A stretch of 64,000 nucleotides of DNA, taken from assembly GCF_018873765.1 (NCBI RefSeq), contig NC_057919.1, forward strand, positions 62,324,484 through 62,388,483. The letters run 5' to 3'. Each line of letters opens with the position of its first letter. Positions within the stretch are counted from its first letter, which is position 1. Made by a program: the position numbers and the translations under genes. The notes under the pieces were generated by a model. The model saw only the letters and a list, made by a program, of their open reading frames with translations. It was not told the origin of the DNA and did no database searches. Below, piece after piece: positions 24,401 to 35,310 of the stretch. Source of the stretch: Telopea speciosissima. Taxonomy: Eukaryota > Streptophyta > Magnoliopsida > Proteales > Proteaceae.

Positions 24401-25703
24401 GATACTCGAGCAAAAAAATTTGCAGAAACTAATAAATATACTAACTAATACCTCGAAATGGAAATTTCTCAGGTTGAACTAATACCCCCATCGAATCACG
24501 AGAAGGTCGTGTTGGTTGAACTCCAAATGCCTGAGCATAGGTGTCATCATACTCTTCGTACACTGCCTTCCGGTAAGCTAGAACAGTAGCTTTATCCTTA
24601 ACCCAATCAATGCCCTTTGGTTCACTACTCCGAGGCATTAATGCTGTTTGCAGAATAAACGAAAGCATCGAAGCTGGCTGGAAGTTATCTCTTGCCATTT
24701 TAACTTGCTTCACTGAATAAACTCCACCAGGCTCATACCCATCTACATCGACAGCAAAGTACCCCTGAACACTTGTACGCCGGAAATTGAACGGGCTGCG
24801 ACAATAGCAAGCCAACCCAAGTGCGTTTCTCCTGCTGGCCTCATCAACAGCCTCTTCAACAGCCTTCAAGAAATTCCGCGAGTTTGTCTGTCGTGATTTT
24901 TCTGCGTAGTAAGGCTCAAAAGGGACTAGATCTTCTGGGTCAAACCAACCATAACTGCTGTCACCAAAGAAAGCAACCAAAACATGACCCTCCCTCTTCG
25001 TCCGACGCACGGAAGGAGATGCAAATGCATCATTATAGATTTGTCCAGGCCACATTGGATGAGACTTGACCTTTCCCCAAACCATGTCCCCTATTTTGAA
25101 TCCATATCTCAAGGCCCTAGCTGTTTCATAATTTAAATCGACCTTAGAATATAAAGAATTGAAATCAGAGCCAATGGCCTCAACGGTGGCTTCCGCATCT
25201 CTTCCCATTTCTCCAAAAGAAACCTCAGGTATCACTCCGCCGCTCGTCGTCTCATGTTCCATCATTATGTCTTGAATCAACGGCACGTCAGTTTGAACGG
25301 AAACCCTAGAATCCATTGTTTCAGCCATTTGTCTGGAATCGATATCCGGCGATACACAAGATTCTACGCATCCCACCTTCTCCGGTTCCACATGTTCCGC
25401 TACCGAACCAAAATTCCCACCATTTGAATCTAGATCATATACCTCTCCATCTGGAAACCTGACTTCAGCTTTGGCCTCCATTTGTCCACCAACGAGTTCA
25501 GGGAAACCCCTAGAATCCTCGGACCCAACAGCCGTCGTCGTCAAACACTCAGTTCCATCAATCCGAGCAACGGACCGACGCTCAGCACGCGAAGCTTCCG
25601 AAACCCTAATTACATCGGGATGTTCACCCTCATATAAAGTCAGATCAACGGCGACATCGGACTTTCTATCTAATTCGCACTCGTTGTTCATCACAGATAA
25701 CAT
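12404..25703 (-). CDS. PWWP-domain chromatin protein (PDP-type), two exons
   Basis: Exon 1 is 25703-24452 and exon 2 is 15033-12404, joined over a GT/AG intron (donor CGAG/GTATTAG, acceptor TTTCAG/CTCC). Together they code for about 1293 residues. The frame is kept across the split codon. Residues 204-290 form the PWWP domain (GDMVWGKVKSHPMWPG, FFGDSSYGWFDPEDL), which reads methylated histone tails and DNA. It is followed by a conserved helical block to about residue 415. Exon 2 is long, Lys/Ser-rich and mostly disordered, with an RRM-like segment (TMLVMKFPP...VRFGPLD...RVLWKSSTCRVVF) and the conserved C-terminal end GYVPYHPL. This is the layout of the plant PDP/PWWP proteins that work in histone-modifying complexes and flowering control. 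The ATG at 25703 is the first in frame; another ATG four codons on (25691) is possible. Which PDP paralogue it is remains open. Confidence 0.9.
15034..17801 (-). other. PWWP gene intron, part 3' of the LTR element
   Basis: Intron sequence without recognisable coding. It is A/T-rich, with palindromic TATAATATA-type words near 16860-16900 and one copy of the CAGCCTTATCCCAAC repeat at 17036. The acceptor lies at 15035-15034. Confidence 0.6.
17036..17290 (-). repeat. SINE/RTE-tail-like repeat, copy 1
   Basis: Begins ACTCAGCCTTATCCCAACTT and continues into GGGGTCGGCTACATGGATCC, then a purine-rich GAAATGAAAAA stretch. A matching copy starts at 22521. Read on the minus strand the first part resembles the conserved 3' end of plant Au-type SINEs. 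The full SINE body is not present. Confidence 0.5.
17802..19053 (-). repeat. 3' LTR of the gag-only element
   Basis: 1252 bp. It matches 20862-22128 closely along its full length with scattered substitutions. It lacks a short insertion (CAGCATTCATGGCAG) that the other LTR has. It begins TGATGTAGTCCTAGG in plus orientation and ends GGATCTGCATCA. Confidence 0.9.
19011..20636 (-). pseudogene. Ty3-type gag, interrupted by three stops
   Basis: One minus-strand frame runs from an ATG at 20636 to a stop at 19011 with in-frame TGA codons at 20456-20454, 20240-20238 and 20150-20148. The N-terminal half has the Ty3 gag capsid signature (ELKEYNGHGDPQVFYDWLAAL, ending REWW), then MQDQLNSLWQGTMTIAEYMQQF. 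A CCHC knuckle CFHCNELRHYAKDC lies near 19690. The rest is acidic. The frame passes through the purine tract and ends 43 bases inside the 3' LTR. Each TGA could derive from CGA by one C-to-T change. The frame is not expected to give a full-length product. Confidence 0.85.
19055..19062 (-). promoter_or_regulatory. Polypurine tract
   Basis: On the minus strand GGGAAGAG lies immediately before the 3' LTR end (TGATGCAG), where the plus-strand primer of an LTR element is expected. It is part of the gag reading frame. Confidence 0.65.
20843..20859 (-). promoter_or_regulatory. Primer-binding site, initiator-Met tRNA type
   Basis: On the minus strand TGGTACCAGAGCCATGG starts two bases after the 5' LTR end. 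It matches the usual plant PBS TGGTATCAGAGC with one difference. Confidence 0.85.
20862..22128 (-). repeat. 5' LTR of the gag-only element
   Basis: 1267 bp; ends TGATGTAG and CTACATCA form an 8-bp inverted pair. It differs from the other LTR by scattered substitutions and a short duplication near 21670. Related in sequence to the solo LTR at 48773. Confidence 0.9.
22129..24451 (-). other. PWWP gene intron, part 5' of the LTR element
   Basis: Intron DNA. It contains repeat copy 2 of the CAGCCTTATCCCAAC family (22507-22740, preceded by ACAACAACAAC), a C run near 23053 followed by CACACA, and otherwise unique A/T-rich sequence. The donor site is at 24451-24450. Confidence 0.6.
22507..22740 (-). 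repeat. SINE/RTE-tail-like repeat, copy 2
   Basis: On the minus strand it ends CCCCATTTAGTTGGGATAAG then (TTG)n-like sequence, the typical 3' end of Au-type SINEs and their RTE LINE partners. It shares the following GA-rich part with 17036-17290. Confidence 0.5.
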
Positions 25704-26150
25704 GGCGACGGAGCAAAATGAAACGGAAAACAAAAAAATCCGTAGATTCGATTACGAATTCCAAAAAATTGCAGAACATAAGCCATACCTCTTAAGCTGG
25801 TTCAAGGATGAAATCTAGCCGAGAAAAGCAACTCATTTCTACGATTCTCAGGAAGAAAACAACTTTCCTGGGTCATCCAAATTCAAAACCCTAGACTCTA
25901 GAATGCAACAGATAAGAGTGTGAGAGATGGGATAGAACTGGGTTCGGGACTTCGGGTTTTCTCTTCCACCGTCGTGCTTTTCGCCTGTCCTTGAGTTTGG
26001 GTCTTGTGGGTAAGGGTCGCACTAAAACGTGGAATAGGTATCGCCTCAAGGTTTCGAAAAAGAGTGAAATCGGGAATCGGATGGGAGAATAGGCGAATAG
26101 CTATTTAATCCAAATCGGCTTAAAAAAAGGGTTATTTATACGGACCATCC
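25704..26150 (-). promoter_or_regulatory. 5' leader and likely promoter of the PWWP gene
   Basis: Region upstream of the ATG at 25703. The start context CGTCGCCATG is good. A possible untranslated-leader splice donor (AAGAGGTATG) lies near 25790. No clear TATA box was chosen. Confidence 0.4.
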
Positions 26151-26203
26151 TAGACCTGGGTCCCACATGTTAAATGACCTGGGCCCCACATGTTAAATGA
26201 CCA
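26151..26203 (+). repeat. 23-bp tandem duplication
   Basis: The word GACCTGGGYCCCACATGTTAAAT occurs twice in a row, differing at one base. Confidence 0.7.
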
Positions 26204-26325
26204 TCTCACCTCTGTTTTTGCTGTCGTTTAGCCTGGGACTGAAGTGCTGGATGCTCCAACTCCGGCCACGGCTGGATAGAATCTTGTTTCCTTCTAGAAT
26301 AACAATTTTAACTACAAAAACCATT

Positions 26326-27115
26326 TTAACCCCAAATCATTCCTTGATATAATCCATCCCCTTCCTTGGGTTTTGAATTATGAAGCGATGAAGACCTGCA
26401 ACTAGAGCTGCAAACACCATCTTCTCCTCCACCGGTGACCTGAGTAGCTATGGTAAGACCCCTTATTCTCTCTATTTTCTCCCTCTTCTCTCCATTTGAT
26501 CTAGATTGAGATGAACAACACCACTCTGCAATGTGTCTGCCCCATGGGAGCACCATGTGAGCAAACCATGGGGGCACCATGAAGAGAATGACGAAGACAT
26601 GAATGATGAAGGCAACGTAGTTGAAGCCCGATGAGCCCTTGGTACTAAAGACAACGATGACCACCATGGCAATGGGGTCGAGATAGCTATAGTCTTCGCT
26701 GAGTCTGTCTTGACCAAATCTGCGGCTCCGACTACCACCATTTTTGGGTGGAGTAGTGGATGGCCAAATCTGCGGTCTTGGGCTTGGGTTGGGTGAAAAT
26801 TATTCTACAACAGATCTCTCTCTCTGTAACCAACACTCCTCCTGGTGATGGTGGTGGTCACGGAGCTACCACTCGAGGATGAGTTAGAATTACGACTCCT
26901 TATACTACTGCTCCTGTTGTTGCTGGTGAAACCATGATCCATGGACTCTGATCTCGAAGCACAACAACTAGAGTTCCGACTATCATGTCCGATCCAGGCC
27001 ATTCCGCCATCGGAGCTGACGGAGAATCGCAGTAGGAGGATCTGCCCTTGAAAGAAAACGTCCTCGCGCGGCAGCGCACATGTCCGATTCTTTCAGACGA
27101 GAATTGGTACTCCAT
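26326..27115 (-). pseudogene. Possible frame-disrupted coding remnant, unidentified
   Basis: Two adjacent minus-strand blocks have higher G+C and codon-like structure than their surroundings. One starts at an ATG at 27115 (MEYQFSSERIGHVRCRART) and continues only by changing frame into a Ser/Arg/Asn-rich stretch ending near 26805. The other (26700-26330) encodes a hydrophobic segment (VAFIIHVFVILFMVPPWF) that could span a membrane. I do not recognise the family. It may be a decayed gene or chance. Confidence 0.25.
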
Positions 27116-29460
27116 GACCCAAATTCAAAATCTTCTTCTTGTAGTTCTTCCAATCCTCGACTTTGATCTGTCGATTCTCATTTTTCATCCCTTAATGTTT
27201 CTACGACCGGAAGATCACTGAGAGACAATGCTTCTACTTTTTCCTCTTTTTTCGACATCATGGCTGGAATGTTGTCCACCATATACATTCCCCTGTAAGG
27301 CTAAGGACGTTTACCCTAGTAAACATTCCAGTCGTAATTAATGTTGTGTTTCACACAACACAACACAACAAAAATTGAGAAGAAATTTTTTTTTTTTGGG
27401 TACTTGAGAAAGAGAATTTGACTTCACAGTAAAGTCTATACTCTATAAATAGGAATAGGAAGATTTTTTGAAAAAAGAAAGAACACGCCCAAGTGAGGGT
27501 TGAGAGAGCTCTTTCTGATGAATCACTGTGAGTGAGAGAGTGTGTCTTCTTTCTCTTTTTTAAGGTAATTTACACAGACCCGACTGCAAAAGGGTTGACA
27601 TCTAGGATGCTTCGCCATGATTGAAGCAGCAGTTCCAGGTTAAACGGAAAATGAATGTGTCTGCTATTGCAACATGGGTTTTCCACGTCTTCCTCTTCCC
27701 AAGGTGGGATCAAAGTCTTCAATGGTGAGGAGATTTCTGAGGTTGGCGGCAGCGGCGATAAAGGGTACCGGCAGTTGAAGCGGATTAGAATACTCGACTA
27801 GGAAGTCGAAGATTGAAGCAGCAAGTCGGTCTTCAAAACATAGGATCATCAGCCAAGTAAATGGAATTTTGGGTTTTTTTTATACAAAGGTAAAACAATA
27901 AGTTTACCTTGTCTAAGGGTAGTTTAGGCATTTAAACAAAATTAACTTGATGATATCATCATTTAATCGCAGACAACTAACGGAGTGGACTATCTTGTAT
28001 TAAACTCCTTTAAGTAGGGGAGATCCAAGTGACTTTTAAACATCAAGGGGGTGTCGTGAGTATTGGGCAACATATAGGGGGTCTGGGTAAATTATTCAAA
28101 ATAATAATAATAATAATAATAAATGTGCTAAGAGATAGATGTTACCTAAGCTACTCTAAAGGTTCAGTTGAAGAAAGAACAAGACATATTACTTGAAATA
28201 ATAATTATTGAAGGCGGTCTTTCGTATACTTCAAGAATCAAGAAACTAAATGTTATATAAGATTTTTATCAAAAAAAAAAAAAAATGTTATATAAGATGG
28301 AAGGTTCCTTCAATAACATAATAATGACTTAAATAGAAAAACCAAAAAACTAGGTGGTTTAACTTAGAAGAAAGTGACAAAAGGACAAACAATCGAATTT
28401 AATTAGTAAATCCAAAATATTCTAAGTCTAAACTCAAGGACACTTGAAGTATGTTAAGTGTCCGCAGACGACTACTGTGGTCTTCTGTGTGATCTTCCAT
28501 GAATGCCCGAGAGTTTATGAGATTAAGTCGTCTCAGGCGGATGAAGCCAAAATCTTCCATAACCATATTTTGTGCATGTCCAAGAGTGACCATCTCAAGT
28601 GACTATCGCACGGTCTTTCATGCTATAGTGTTTAATGTTTTGTGGTCAAGAAATTTGAAAGTCTTTGATTGGTTATTTATGACCATTTGGAATATAATCA
28701 CTTGAGTGGAATTCTTACATATCTTCATTCATGTTGAGGAGTTCCAAAAACTAATTTTTCTTGGAAATCATTAGTTGAATCTTGGAGACTAAAATTGATT
28801 AATACTTCCAACTAATTTGAAGTTTTTAGTAGCTCTCCAATAACTAGTTTTTCTTGGAAATAAAAGCAGAATTCAAATGTTCAAATAGAGAAGCTTAGTT
28901 TGATTCTAACGACTAGTTCATTTGCTTATAAAAAGATGAAATCATTTGATGTCAAGTATAGAGCTCAATACATAACAATAGTTGGTGTGCAAACTTGAAT
29001 TGATTCATCATCTTGAGAAAATTTGTTATGCTTGAGCTTCATTGTAAAGATCATCTTGAGAAAGTGCTATTTGACACTGTTGTTACGATGACTGAGCTCA
29101 AGTGCTTAATCATCTTGAGAAGGGATGATACAAGTGCTATAACGTGTAAAGTTCTTAAGCAAAAGTATCTTGTAATTGATCATAGTGAGTTTAATTGATT
29201 TACATTTATCAGGCTTGAAAGAATAAGACATTTCTACCATAGAGGAAGCATGCATGGCGTAAGGAAAATCCTTGGTCTTTGTGACATGGGTGGAAATCCT
29301 TGACCTAGGTGGTCTAGGTGTTGAGCCTGAAAAAATGGTTGAATTTGTGTAAAGGCTTGATTTTTGTCGGGAAAAGAATCAGATAGTGGAGAAATATTTA
29401 GTTTGTGATCAAGGTAGTGGAATAGGACAGGTTGATCTGAACCACTCTAAATTGCTTGTG

Positions 29461-29491
<31 letters not shown>

Positions 29492-29681
29492 ATCCCTTTC
29501 ATTTGCAAATTGTTAAGTTTTTGTGTTAAATGAAAGAAAAAATATCACTCAATTCCCCCCCCCTCTTAGGTGGAGCCATTCAATCCTACAATTCTCAACT
29601 GTAATCCAATTGGCCGATTCCCATTCTTAAAACCATGATTGACAGTATATTGGGGCTGGAGACAAGGTTTAATGTTTGAAT
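27116..29681. other. Intergenic, microsatellites
   Basis: No gene recognised. It contains ACAAC repeats near 27355-27370, a TAA microsatellite at 28100-28121 and a CT microsatellite at 29466-29491. A short minus-strand open frame at 27664-27849 has no known match. Confidence 0.45.
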
Positions 29682-30203
29682 ATCGAATCAGTCGTATTGG
29701 TCAATCAAATACATTTCAGTATTGTTGGTACTTGATATTGATACAATATTGATACAGATTAGGAGTATTCATCAAAAAGTGTTAAAAAAACACTTATGTC
29801 TGATTAGTTACCAGTCAATTCTAGTCAATCTATGTTGGTATCAACGGTGACCAATACAGAAACCTATACTGATCGTTGGAGCTACCTAAGAGGAGGGACG
29901 ATAAGGCTAGGGTGTCAATCGATCATTCCTGGCAGTATCGAATCAATTGTATTAGTCATATAAATATCAATATTGTTGGTACTTGATATCAATGCAATAT
30001 TGATACAGATTGGGAGTATTGATTAAAAAAAAGAGTGTTAAAGAAAAACACAACTTGTGTCTCGTTAGATACTGGTAAGGACTAGTAAGTTTGTATTGGT
30101 ATCGACGATGACCAATACAAACACCTCAACTGATACCAAAAACAATAGTTGAAGCTACCCAAGAGGAAGGATGATATGCCTAGGGTGTCAATCGATCATT
30201 TTC
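29682..30203 (+). repeat. Tandem duplication, about 260-bp unit
   Basis: Two diverged copies starting TATCGAATCAGTCGTATTGG (29682) and TATCGAATCAATTGTATTAG (about 29937). Each ends with AGGGTGTCAATCGATCATT (29909 and 30180). Non-coding. Confidence 0.7.
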
Positions 30204-30253
30204 AGTTAGTTTTGGTCTGATCTCATTGGCTATCCACTAACTTAAAGCCTTAT

Positions 30254-30267
30254 ACATGTTTTTAGTT
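30254..30267 (-). repeat. Target-site duplication, left copy (LINE 2)
   Basis: ACATGTTTTTAGTT here is repeated exactly at 31448-31461, on either side of the minus-strand LINE tail. Confidence 0.8.
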
Positions 30268-31447
30268 TTTAGTTTTTAGTTTTTTTTTTATTTTTTTTTA
30301 TTTTTATGGGAAAAGTAATATATTAAACTTACTGAGAGCAAAACATATTTACATCATAGAGAAAGGGAGGGATAATATTCCTATTGGTGATAGAGAAGGT
30401 TGCTAGAGAGCGTACTCTACTAGTCCATCTATTGTTTTTATATTTAAACTGTACATTTGCAACGTTCGAGGTTTTTTCAGCTAAATCAAAAAAACTAGGG
30501 ACAATTTGCCAAGGAATGTTTATATTTTGCTTGGCAAGCAAAAGGTTATGTAGGTTTTTGTTAGTGATCCAAATTTCTTTTAATTGGATTCAATCAGTCA
30601 CAGCGTGTTTCCACCCCTGCAAGATTCCAAGTAATTCAGCCTTCATTTCGTTGGTCGACATAGCAAATCCTGCAGATGCTAAAACACTCTAGTCGTCTAG
30701 CAAAAAGCAATAAGCCCATCCTATTAGGCCTACATTTTGTTCAGAAAGACATGCACAACATAAAATAGGTAAGTTCATTTCATGATTAGTGTTTGTAGAA
30801 GCCTCAAGATCAGTGTGTGTATGCACATAATTATCAAGCATTTGGTTATGCTCCAATGGTGGTCTTAAATTCAAATCTCTAATCTATTTGGTAACAAGTT
30901 TGAGTACAGGGGTAGGGTCTGCTGACTCAAGCTTGTGAATTACTTTGTTTCTTGCAGTCCAAATAAAATAACAAGTGATAATGAAAACTGAAAAAAAAAA
31001 ACCAAATAGTTGTTGGTTTGTCCATATATGGTCTTGGATTGGAAGAGGGAAGCACAAAGGTGTGCCAGATTAGAGCTTCTTAGGTGCTCAGTTCTGAGTC
31101 TGAGGGGTCCGCAGGCCTAGATACGCTTAGTCCATTCACAAGATAGAAAGAGATGCTAGTGGGATTCATCATGAGCACCACAGAAAACACATGTAGGCTC
31201 GATCGATGCCCACTTTGAGAGAGTGGCCTTGACAGGTAAACCTGCATTCAAGACATGCCAAAAAAACATTTTAAATTTCGGATGGATATTTAGTTTCCAG
31301 AAAAAGCGCCACCATTTGGATACAAGGGGCCTAGTTTGAATAAGTGGATTAAAAATGTTTGCCGCAAGTCGGATGGAGAAGCTTCCATCTTTAGTAAGAC
31401 AGCATCTCCAGCAGTCCGTAGATTCAGATGGACTCATCTTCAGATAC
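30268..31447 (-). mobile_element. L1 LINE tail, 5'-truncated, minus strand
   Basis: Flanked by an exact 14-bp duplication (30254-30267, 31448-31461). The element ends, on the minus strand, in an A-rich tail (T-rich 30261-30306 in plus). Coding starts right at the truncation point with a zf-RVT domain (LTKDGSFSIRLAANIF, WKLNIHPKFKMFFWHVLNAG, PTCVFCGAHDESH). It then runs into a decayed RNase H region (30300-30900, with EMKAELLGILQGW) broken by stops. It is older than the LINE at 5912, judging by the number of stops. Confidence 0.82.
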
Positions 31448-31461
31448 ACATGTTTTTAGTT
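31448..31461 (-). repeat. Target-site duplication, right copy (LINE 2)
   Basis: Exact partner of 30254-30267. Confidence 0.8.
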
Positions 31462-31586
31462 AATCATGTGTCATAGACCAGTTATGGACACATTTATATT
31501 CGATCGGTCAGTTACTGATCCATAATCATGCTACTTAAGCTATTAAAAGCCTAATTAGGATATAAATAGACGAATAAATGGGCCAT

Positions 31587-32063
31587 TAAGGGTGTCAAAT
31601 TACAATCGAAATTGAAACCAACCATTTAAACCAAACCGAATCAAAGTAAATCGATTCAGTTTTGGTTCCAAAGTTGGAATTTTTTTAGTTCAATTTTGGT
31701 TTCACGACTAAAACTGATGAAAGAACCAAATTACCTATTTTTTTAACCGATTAAGGAACCGGGAATATATATGCCAATGAGGATGATACTTTTCCTTTTT
31801 GAATGTTTGGAAAAAATTTGGTGAATTATGACCCTAACAAATAAGTTGTTTTTTTTTTTTTTTTTTTTTTTTTTCCGGTTGAAGATGTACAAAGTTGGCC
31901 CAAACACCTAGAATATGACCTAAACTGATTATGAAAACGAATAAAGAATCGAACTGAACCAAGTCAGTTCGATTTTAGTTTTGAAAATGTGTTCATATTC
32001 TCTATTTGGTTTGGTTTTAATTTCTGCATTTTGTATTTTGAACCAAACCGCTTGACACCCTTA
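31587..32063. repeat. TIR element with TAAGGGTGTCAA ends, copy 2
   Basis: Perfect 12-bp inverted ends TAAGGGTGTCAA and TTGACACCCTTA enclose 453 bp rich in GAACC/GGTTC and AACCAAAC words plus a long T run (31850-31874). Same family as 2388-3041. No protein is encoded. Confidence 0.7.
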
Positions 32064-33202
32064 TGCGCCATATATGTTATGTAAGTTTCCAATCCAATGT
32101 TCTCATGTGGAATGGGAAATATTAAAAGCTTTGAAAAAATATCAAAGACTCAACTTTTGCAATTCAGTAAAAAAATTGTTCCGAAGAAAGCTTTCCTTAA
32201 CCCTAACATAAAAATCAAAATCAAAATCAAAATCCTTAACCCACGACGAAGGAAAAACCCACCTATCTAGGTCATATTGCTCTCATTTGTTGGAGATCTA
32301 AAATGTCTTCTATTGTTTTTTGACACCCATTCAGAGCCAATGATAGTTATTGGTGAAATAATTCATCCTTTAGCATGATTTAAGAATAACTAAGTCCTAG
32401 ATAAGTTCCAAAGTAATATACCATGTAGTGAAAATGGAGTGCCCAGATGCTATTAGTATAGAGGTCTGAAAAGATAGCTCTTGAAGAAGTGGAATCCAGG
32501 CCCAAGGCGGTACGTCCGAGCAATAGAAATGGCAGAGGCCAAACTAGAACTTGATACATGGCTAATACAAAGAAGCTCCCCCAACCAACAATTGCAATGG
32601 TTCAACAATTTCACATAGCTTTTCAATTTAGGTTAAGACTTCTTCACATTTAAATGTTTTAAAAAAGTTTCACAATGAGGTTTCATGATATGTCTTTCCG
32701 AATTTTCAAGGTTTTTATGCTTTTTGATAATTTCACCTTACCAGAGATGAAGAAGAAGATATGGAGGCTCAAGTTAAATTAGGTAAAGACGACGTAGAAC
32801 TATCATTTTAGTTCATGAGAGACAGGGAAGACGATGGAGATAAATTCGTTCTTTGAGGTTGAGTCTTCATAATTAAGGTTTATGTTTTTCAATGAAATCA
32901 CCTGCCACATAGGAAAACCCACGAACTAATACTCATAAATACTCCCCCTATACGACAAATGTTCAAAAATGTCCATACCATCAATATGATTCTCATCCCA
33001 CCCCCATTAATGTCCACGGTGAAGAGATATTTCCTTCGCCGTGGGTGAAGGGAAACCGCCTCCATCCACATATATAGAAGAAAAGTTGGAGCAATTTAAG
33101 GTTTCATATTGCTGGACAAGAACGAAGAATAAGGTGGAACTACTAAGTTTGTCAAGAAAAGGAAAGAAGAAAGGATCAAATTCATTCTAAGGCAGCGATT
33201 AC
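32064..33202. other. Intergenic, no gene seen
   Basis: Contains AAATCAAAATC short tandem words near 32215-32235. No recognisable protein or RNA. Confidence 0.45.
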
Positions 33203-34800
33203 CAATGGTTTCGATTGATCACAGAGTCAAATCTATGGCTTGTATTGAGGCGTGTGGAAATGCTTCCACCCTAGGCATGTGGGAACCCCTCTCCCCCCCC
33301 CCCCCAGCTAAAAATGCATGTAGAACTCAATAATGTGATTGATAAATTACTTATGCCAATAAATAATTATGGGGAGAAGGAAGTATCTCTCCCTTTTCTT
33401 TCCTCATTAAATAGAGAGTCCCCTTCTCTCTCCTCATACTATATACCATTTTTCTGTCCATTATTGGCTTGGCATGTAAGATGCCAATATAAACAATGGT
33501 TTTGATCGATCACAAAGTCAAATCTATGGGCCATATTAAGGCGTGTAAGAATGCTTCCACCTTGGGCATGTGGGAACCCTCCCCCCCCCCCCCTCCAACT
33601 CAAAAAAAACCATGTAGAATTCAATAATGTGAGGGATAAAATACATGTCAATAATTAATTATGGGAAAAGGAAGTAAATGCTATTGGTGTGTACTTCCCT
33701 CACACATTCTCTCTCCTCATTAAATGTGTGGGTTCCCTTCTTTCTCTGTCTCTTTCTCGTAGTAAGTTCAGGAAAGATAATAAAACGAATATGAATACGT
33801 ACATCGTACGAGAATTAAACTAAATTAGTGCTTAAAATCTATTCGATACTGTTTCACACAACAATGGATCCAAAAGAAATCCACATCCACTGCCAAAGTC
33901 ACCATCACTTTTTCCTTGGTAACAGAGTAACAGTGAGCTTCATTATCACCTCTCTCTCTCAACACTCGGACAATATAGATGAGCAGTGAATAGGGTGAAA
34001 CTTCTAGCAAAAATGGTGATGGAGCAACCACATTGACTGCAAATCGATCCCAAAAACCATGGAAGCAGCGATGTCGGTGGTTGATACAACCAGTGATGAC
34101 CCAAAAAATCATAGAAGCAGTGTCGATTGTAGAAACAACTTCTTCTTCTTTTTCATAATAGAGGAACCTCAAATGAAAATGGTGGTGGAAGTTTCACCGT
34201 GCAACCATGGAAGCATCAAATTGTAGGACAGGGATCAAGGGAGAGATAGAGAGAGATAAGGCAGGGTATAACCGAGCCGTTTGTTAAGCAAATATACACG
34301 TATAACATGTATTATAGTGTTTAATACTTCTTTTTTATAAAATACACGATTTCTACCATATCTATTAAAAATCGTAACAAAATGTTTTTTTTTTTTTTAA
34401 TTATACGATCAAAACGTGTATTATAAGCATATTTACTAAGCTCTCTCTCATTGTGTATACCATTTTACTATCCCTTTTTTTGGCTTGGTTGTAGGATGCC
34501 AACACAAACAATGGTTTTGATTGATCACATGGTCAAAACTATGGCCCATATTAAGGCGTGTGGGAATGCTTCCACCCTAGGCATGTGGTCTCCCCTCCCC
34601 CCCGCCCCCCCAAAAAAAAATGTAGACCTTAATAATGTATATAATATTTTACTATCCGCTATTGGCTTGGCATGTATGAAGTACAACTCTGAGTGTGTAC
34701 TTCCCTCTCAGATTCTCTCTCATTAAATATGTGGGTTCACCTCTCTCTCCTCATTGTATATGATATTTTGCTATCCGCTATTGGTTTGGCGTGTAGAATG
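33203..34800 (+). repeat. Three diverged copies of an approximately 290-bp unit
   Basis: The block CAATGGTTTYGATYGATCACA ... GGCGTGTGG.AATGCTTCCACC ... GGCATGTGG followed by a C run starts at about 33203, 33494 and 34509. The copies share the lead-in TTGGCTTGGCATGTARGATGCCAA and the follow-on ATGTAGAAYTCAATAATGTG; a fourth partial lead-in lies near 34770. The middle distance (33650-34440) holds unrelated sequence. Non-coding, origin unknown. Confidence 0.7.
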
Positions 34801-34849
34801 CCAATATAAATGGATGTCCTATAGGTTCCACTCCCATAATTATGTTATC

Positions 34850-35310
34850 GGGAGGAGTTTTCTAGCTGGGAGCGTGGCCTACATCATCGCTCCTAGGTTT
34901 GTTCTCCTTCCCAAAGAGGGTTAGAGATGTCATTTCATAAGGGGGGGGGGGGGAGAGAGATAGACATGGAGGAGTGGTGGAAAAGGCCATGCTCTCGAGC
35001 AGAACAATATTTTCCCTTATGTTATTGTTAGGTATTTTTATGTACTTCTGTCTATATCTTTTGGGAGTGGGTTTCCAATGCTATCAGTGTGAGAAGGAAT
35101 CTGCATGCAACACCAATGGTTGTCTTAAAAAAATGTACGAAAAAGGAACTCTGTCCAAGAGTGTGACCTACGCCAGCACTCCTATGAGTCTATCTCTCTC
35201 CTCCCATATAAAAAGACACTTTTGCCCTCTATTTTGAGGAAGAGAGAGATAGACATATGCAAGTGTTGGCGACTTGGCGTAGACCACACTCCTAGATAGA
35301 AAACTACTTT
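34850..35310. repeat. MITE-like ends GTTTTCTAGCTGGGAGCGTGG, two partial copies
   Basis: At 34856 GTTTTCTAGCTGGGAGCGTG and at 35280 the inverted form CACACTCCTAGATAGAAAAC border stretches rich in CTCTC/GAGAG. A related arrangement lies at 58751-58890. Probably one family of small inverted-repeat elements. Confidence 0.5.

Noticed and set aside
24441..25733. Reading the two PWWP open frames as separate genes with starts at 25733 and 15028
   Set aside because: Both of those starts are TTG codons, and donor/acceptor sites and codon phase join the two blocks into one protein with a family-typical order.
33203..34800. CRISPR-like array
   Set aside because: Only three long diverged copies with no regular spacers, in a plant nuclear context.
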